From assembly GCA_964250615.1 (NCBI GenBank), contig CAXUGM010000017.1: DNA of 64,000 nt. One strand, 5' to 3'. This DNA is from Blautia sp900556555. GTDB taxonomy: Bacteria; Bacillota; Clostridia; Lachnospirales; Lachnospiraceae. The notes beneath the pieces are model-generated. The model ran no database searches, was not told where the DNA came from, and saw nothing but the letters and a program-made list of their open reading frames with translations. This document shows positions 60,396 to 64,000 of the stretch, one piece after another; positions within the stretch are counted from its first letter, which is position 1, and every line of letters begins with the position of its first letter. The translations under genes were made by a program, and so were the position numbers.

Positions 60396-60424
60396 TTGAC
60401 GTTAAAAAAAATGGAAGATATAAT
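60396..60424 (+). promoter_or_regulatory. Promoter of the third response-regulator gene
   Basis: TTGACG at 60396-60401, a 17-base spacer and a perfect TATAAT at 60419-60424, about 105 bases before the regulator start. Confidence 0.65.
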
Positions 60425-60530
60425 AAAATTTAATCATAGAAATAGAAGTAACGCATACAAGAATGACCACGAACTAAAAAAGCTGAATACAGAGACTTCA
60501 AACGAATTTGCCCATATACAGGAGAAACAT

Positions 60531-61199
60531 ATGAAGAAAAACATTTTAATCATTGACGATGATGTGCCCATTGGAAATATGCTGGAAGAAACTCTTTTAA
60601 AAGAAGGATATCAAATCATCCGTGCTTATTCCGGGACAGAGGCTCTCTTTGTCTTATCGAAAGAAAAACCAGATCTTATTTTACTGGATTTAATGCTCCC
60701 GGGGCTAAATGGAGAAGACGTACTTCCGCAAATAAAAGGGATTCCTGTTATCGTGGTAAGTGCGAAAGCTGATATTGATCATAAAGTCGATTTATTACTT
60801 GGTGGTGCAGTGGATTATATAACAAAACCATTCCATATGAAAGAGCTTCTGGCAAGAATTTCCGTTCATCTTCGAAATACAGAAACCAGGCCTGTGTCTT
60901 CTGAACTGTCTTGTGAAGATATTGTTCTGAATACCAGCACACATATGGTACGCATCAACCATGCCGAAATAAAACTAACAAGAACGGAATATGCGATTTT
61001 AAAATTACTGATGCAAAATTCTGCACAGGTTGTCACAAAATCCCTTCTTTTAGAACGTATCAGTGAAGACACCCCGGATTGTACAGAAAGTTCTTTAAAA
61101 ATGCACATTAGCAATTTGCGGAAAAAACTTCGTGAAATCAGTGGAAAAGACTATATCGAAGCTGTCTGGGGCATTGGGTTTAAAATGAAAACAGAGTAA
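60531..61199 (+). CDS. OmpR-family response regulator
   Basis: A 222-residue regulator. The start at 60531 has AGGAG seven bases upstream and gives the canonical opening MKKNILIIDDDVPIG; the frame is open earlier but contains the promoter. Phospho-acceptor Asp53 lies in LILLDLMLPG and the lysine in DYITKPF. The winged-helix domain ends SGKDYIEAVWGIGFKM. It heads a module with ABC ATPase, permease and kinase. Four direct CTTTAC-type repeats just downstream are its likely binding site. Confidence 0.92.
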   Translation: MKKNILIIDDDVPIGNMLEETLLKEGYQIIRAYSGTEALFVLSKEKPDLILLDLMLPGLNGEDVLPQIKGIPVIVVSAKADIDHKVDLLLGGAVDYITKPFHMKELLARISVHLRNTETRPVSSELSCEDIVLNTSTHMVRINHAEIKLTRTEYAILKLLMQNSAQVVTKSLLLERISEDTPDCTESSLKMHISNLRKKLREISGKDYIEAVWGIGFKMKTE

Positions 61200-61201
61200 A
61201 T

Positions 61202-61258
61202 CTTTACGGTTTCTTTACGGTTTTCTTTACCTTTTTCTTTATGATTTACCTTTATAAT
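61202..61258 (+). promoter_or_regulatory. Direct-repeat operator and -10 box of the ABC module
   Basis: CTTTAC occurs at 61202, 61213 and 61225, and CTTTAT at 61237, spaced 11, 12 and 12 bases, about one helical turn each. TATAAT follows at 61253-61258, and the repeats cover the place of the -35 box, for which no consensus is seen. OmpR-type regulators bind such head-to-tail repeats and activate promoters lacking a good -35. The regulator encoded directly upstream is the natural candidate. Confidence 0.7.
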
Positions 61259-61292
61259 GCCAGTATCATGAAGAAAACAGGGGGTTGTATTT

Positions 61293-62207
61293 ATGGAATA
61301 CGTTTTAAGAACCAACGCTTTATGTAAAAACTATAAAGATTATAAGGCATTAAATGGACTGTCTATGAATGTTCCAAAGGGATTCATTTATGGCTTTGTT
61401 GGGAAGAATGGTGCTGGTAAAACAACGCTGATTCGTTTGATTTGTGGCTTGCAGGAGCCCACATCAGGAGAATATACACTGTATGGTAGGAAAAATACGG
61501 ATAAAAGCATTCTGAAGTCACGCAGGCGAATCGGGGCAGTTGTAGAAACGCCTTCTATTTATCTTGACATGACTGCCCAGGAAAACCTGAAACAGCAATA
61601 TCAGATCTTAGGATTACCTTCTTATGACGGACTAGAAGAAATTCTAAAACTGGTCGGACTTGAACATACAGGCAGGAAAAAGGCAAAAAACTTCTCACTG
61701 GGTATGCGTCAAAGATTGGGAATTGCCATTGCTCTGGTGGGAGACCCTGATTTTTTAGTCTTAGATGAACCAGTTAACGGTCTTGACCCACAGGGCATTA
61801 TTGAGATGAGAGAATTACTTTTAAACCTTAACCGCAAACATCAGATTACCGTGCTGATTTCCAGCCATATTCTTGATGAATTGTCCAGACTTGCAACACA
61901 TTACGGGTTTATTGACAAAGGATATCTTGTAAAAGAAATCACTGCAAAAGAATTAGAAGATTCCTGCCGGAAGTGTATCCGGGTAGAAGTAACGGATACA
62001 CGGGCTCTTTCCCGTGTGTTAGATCAGATGAACGTAGAATACCATATTCTTTCTGAGAACATGGCTGATATATTTGCAAAAATCAACATTACACCTTTCG
62101 TTCTGTCTTTATCAGAAGAAAATTGTGAAGTCCTCTCTATGACAGAACGTGATGAAAGCCTGGAGAGCTACTATGTCAATCTGGTAGGAGGTGTCAGCTA
62201 TGAATAA
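61293..62207 (+). CDS. ABC transporter ATP-binding protein (lantibiotic/bacitracin type)
   Basis: A 304-residue ATPase: Walker A GFVGKNGAGKTTLIRL, signature FSLGMRQRLGIAIALV, Walker B FLVLDEPVNGLDPQGI and H-loop SSHILDELS. The VNGLDP and SLGMRQRLGIA variants are those of peptide-antibiotic immunity pumps. The C-terminal part ends NCEVLSMTERDESLESYYVNLVGG, a common end in this group. It overlaps the permease gene by eight bases. Confidence 0.9.
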   Translation: MEYVLRTNALCKNYKDYKALNGLSMNVPKGFIYGFVGKNGAGKTTLIRLICGLQEPTSGEYTLYGRKNTDKSILKSRRRIGAVVETPSIYLDMTAQENLKQQYQILGLPSYDGLEEILKLVGLEHTGRKKAKNFSLGMRQRLGIAIALVGDPDFLVLDEPVNGLDPQGIIEMRELLLNLNRKHQITVLISSHILDELSRLATHYGFIDKGYLVKEITAKELEDSCRKCIRVEVTDTRALSRVLDQMNVEYHILSENMADIFAKINITPFVLSLSEENCEVLSMTERDESLESYYVNLVGGVSYE

Positions 62208-63033
62208 GTTATTGACGGCAAATATCTTTCGTTTGTTTAAGAATAAACTTTTTTGGATTGCTGTCATCTTTATGGCAGCCGTAGGAGCCGGATTTCCCCT
62301 TACGAATCATCATTTTATGGTCAAAAACGATTATCCTCAGCATATTGACAACAGCTTTTTTATGGGAACTGTTTTTATTGGAGTGGTTCTTTCTGTATTT
62401 TGCAGTCTGTTTGTAGGTACAGAGTATCATGATGGAACCATACGGAATAAGATTATTGTTGGCCAGAAAAGACCTGTGATTTATGTGTCAAATTTACTGA
62501 CTTGTATTTTCGCCGGAATCATCCTGTGCAGTGTCTGCTTCCTTGCTTGCCTGTGCGTAGGGATTCCATTGCTTGGCACTTTTCGAATGAAACCAGACAC
62601 TGTGCTTCTATTTATACTTCGTGCGTTGCTCCTGGCAAGTGCCTTTTCATCTCTGTTTACGTTTCTTACCATGGTGAATCAGAGTAAGGCTGCATCGGCA
62701 GTTCTATGTATTCTAACTGCATTTCTTTTATTTTTTGCGGCAACTTATATTCAGGCACAGCTAAGTGAACCGGAGATGTATGATCGTTACGTTTATATGG
62801 ACAGAGAAGGAAATATCGTAACCGAGGAACCGGAACCGAATCCCAATTATGTTAGTGGTACGAAACGGGAAATTTATGAATTCTTAAATGATTTTCTTCT
62901 TGGTGGACAATCTCTTCGCATTGCCCAGATGAATGTACAACATCCCTGGATTTTTATGTTTTATTCCGGAATTACTATAGTAGTAACCACTGGAGCGGGG
63001 ATTTTAATTTTCCAGAAAAAAGATTTGAAATAG
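62200..63033 (+). CDS. ABC-2 type permease
   Basis: A 277-residue membrane protein that opens MNKLLTANIFRLFKNKLFWIAVIFM, the usual start of lantibiotic-immunity permeases, with about six membrane segments. A loop of about 60 residues (roughly 185-245, PNPNYVSGTKREIYEFLNDF) lies before the last segment. ATG 62200 has AGGAGG eight bases upstream, inside the ATPase gene; a GTG at 62191 is part of that site. Confidence 0.87.
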   Translation: MNKLLTANIFRLFKNKLFWIAVIFMAAVGAGFPLTNHHFMVKNDYPQHIDNSFFMGTVFIGVVLSVFCSLFVGTEYHDGTIRNKIIVGQKRPVIYVSNLLTCIFAGIILCSVCFLACLCVGIPLLGTFRMKPDTVLLFILRALLLASAFSSLFTFLTMVNQSKAASAVLCILTAFLLFFAATYIQAQLSEPEMYDRYVYMDREGNIVTEEPEPNPNYVSGTKREIYEFLNDFLLGGQSLRIAQMNVQHPWIFMFYSGITIVVTTGAGILIFQKKDLK

Positions 63034-63045
63034 GAGGAGAACGTG

Positions 63046-63882
63046 ATGCTATGGTTATGGATTACAATCAGCTGTCTGATGATCATTATTTTCATACTGC
63101 TGCTCAAACTATATTTACTGCAAAAATCAGCAAGAGAGATAGAGACAGCTTTCAACGAAAAGCTCATAACCGATAGCAACACGTTAATTGATATTTCCAG
63201 TAAGGATAAGTATATGCGGCATTTAGCCAATAGCATCAATACACAGCTTCGCACGCTCCGTAAGGAACGTCATTATTTTCAGCAAGGGAATCTGGAATTA
63301 AAAAATGCAGTTACAAATATTTCCCATGATTTGCGGACTCCTCTCACTGCCATTTGCGGTTACTTAGATCTGCTGGAACAAACAGAAAATTCAGAAACAG
63401 CAGAACAATATATTGCGGTTATAAAAGAACGTACCGGTTTATTAACGCAGCTTACGGAAGAATTGTTCCGGTATTCTGTCATTCTATCAACAAAGGAACA
63501 GCTTGTTTGTGAACCAGTTGTCATTAATCCCATTTTAGAGGAAAGTATAGCAGCCTTTTATACCGTTTTGAAGCAGCGGGGGATTGTACCGCAAATACAG
63601 CTTACAGAAACAAAGATTATAAAAGACCTTGACCGTTCAGCTCTGACCCGCATATTTTCTAATTTGCTGAGTAATGTGATAAAATACAGCGATGGTGATC
63701 TAAAAATCACTTTGTCAGAGAATGGAGAAATTATCTTTTCCAATATGGCTTCTGGATTAGATGAGATACAGGTGGGAAAACTGTTTGAGCGTTTTTATAC
63801 TGTAGAAACTGCATGTAAATCCACTGGTTTAGGACTTAGTATCTCCAAAATGCTGGTAGAAGAAATGGGGGCTGTATTTTAG
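63046..63882 (+). CDS. Sensor histidine kinase, C-terminus cut by frameshift
   Basis: The frame encodes 278 residues with one N-terminal membrane segment, His94 in NISHDLRTPLTAICGYLDLL, the N box IFSNLLSNVIKYS and the G2 box TGLGLSISKMLVEEMG. It then stops at 63882. In the next frame the expected family ending continues as GCILADFEKNRLTIRIRF and runs to a stop at 63947. The break is in a run of five Gs (63867-63871); six would restore it. The loss is about 20 residues at the edge of the ATPase domain, so activity may be weakened, or this may be a homopolymer error. AGGAGG supports ATG 63046. Confidence 0.85.
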   Translation: MLWLWITISCLMIIIFILLLKLYLLQKSAREIETAFNEKLITDSNTLIDISSKDKYMRHLANSINTQLRTLRKERHYFQQGNLELKNAVTNISHDLRTPLTAICGYLDLLEQTENSETAEQYIAVIKERTGLLTQLTEELFRYSVILSTKEQLVCEPVVINPILEESIAAFYTVLKQRGIVPQIQLTETKIIKDLDRSALTRIFSNLLSNVIKYSDGDLKITLSENGEIIFSNMASGLDEIQVGKLFERFYTVETACKSTGLGLSISKMLVEEMGAVF

Positions 63883-64000
63883 CAGATTTTGAAAAAAACA
63901 GACTGACGATTCGGATAAGATTTATGATCTCTCGGAATCCTGAGTGATTATAGCCAGCAACGTTGGCAATGAACTTTGAAAAGTAAATATTATCGAAATT

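Overview
This window is the chromosome of a low-GC, Gram-positive anaerobe, most likely a gut Lachnospiraceae of the Blautia/Dorea/Ruminococcus type. Four things point that way: strong AGGAGG ribosome sites with GTG/TTG starts; a rex-nnr-alr-endoA block; genes for an Nfn-type ferredoxin:NADP oxidoreductase and a Re-type citrate synthase; and many Bcr-like two-component/ABC modules. No rRNA, tRNA or CRISPR array was recognised. Family calls rest on motif recognition from the sequence alone.

Region 1 (1-13.4 kb) is nitrogen, nucleotide and sulfur metabolism. The end of asnB is followed by pyrG, purF, carA and carB, so four consecutive genes use glutamine amide. Then come LL-diaminopimelate aminotransferase, a sulfur cluster (O-acetylhomoserine sulfhydrylase broken by a G6 frameshift, cysK, an Rrf2 regulator with three cysteines) and pgi with a clear terminator. 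A promoter flanked by two matching palindromes drives the sulfur cluster.

Region 2 (13.4-25.6 kb) is accessory. It opens with an unusual array of five palindromic units on an exact 52-bp register. A decayed response regulator, its orphan kinase and an ABC exporter follow. Next are an AAA-ATPase/PD-(D/E)XK protein, a complete regulator-kinase-ABC module, decayed genes and a subtilase.

Region 3 (25.6-53.0 kb) is mostly housekeeping: a MutS2-like protein without its Smr domain, BrnQ, a Re-citrate synthase/GntR/isocitrate dehydrogenase operon for 2-oxoglutarate, an ABC-F protein, Rex, NAD(P)HX repair, alanine racemase, an EndoA toxin without a visible antitoxin, a CNNM/CBS protein, YebC, TepA, UppP, FtsK/SpoIIIE, NfnAB, AlkD-like, RlmH, an RsmH-like methylase and a DUF1624-TauE fusion.

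Region 4 (53.0-64.0 kb) is accessory again. It holds a decayed metallophosphoesterase, an MgtA-type Mg2+ ATPase followed by an overlooked 51-residue membrane protein, recombinase and IS91 remnants, small unknown genes, HTH regulators, and a third regulator-ABC-kinase module whose promoter carries direct repeats. The kinase of that module loses its C-terminal end to a one-base change in a G run.
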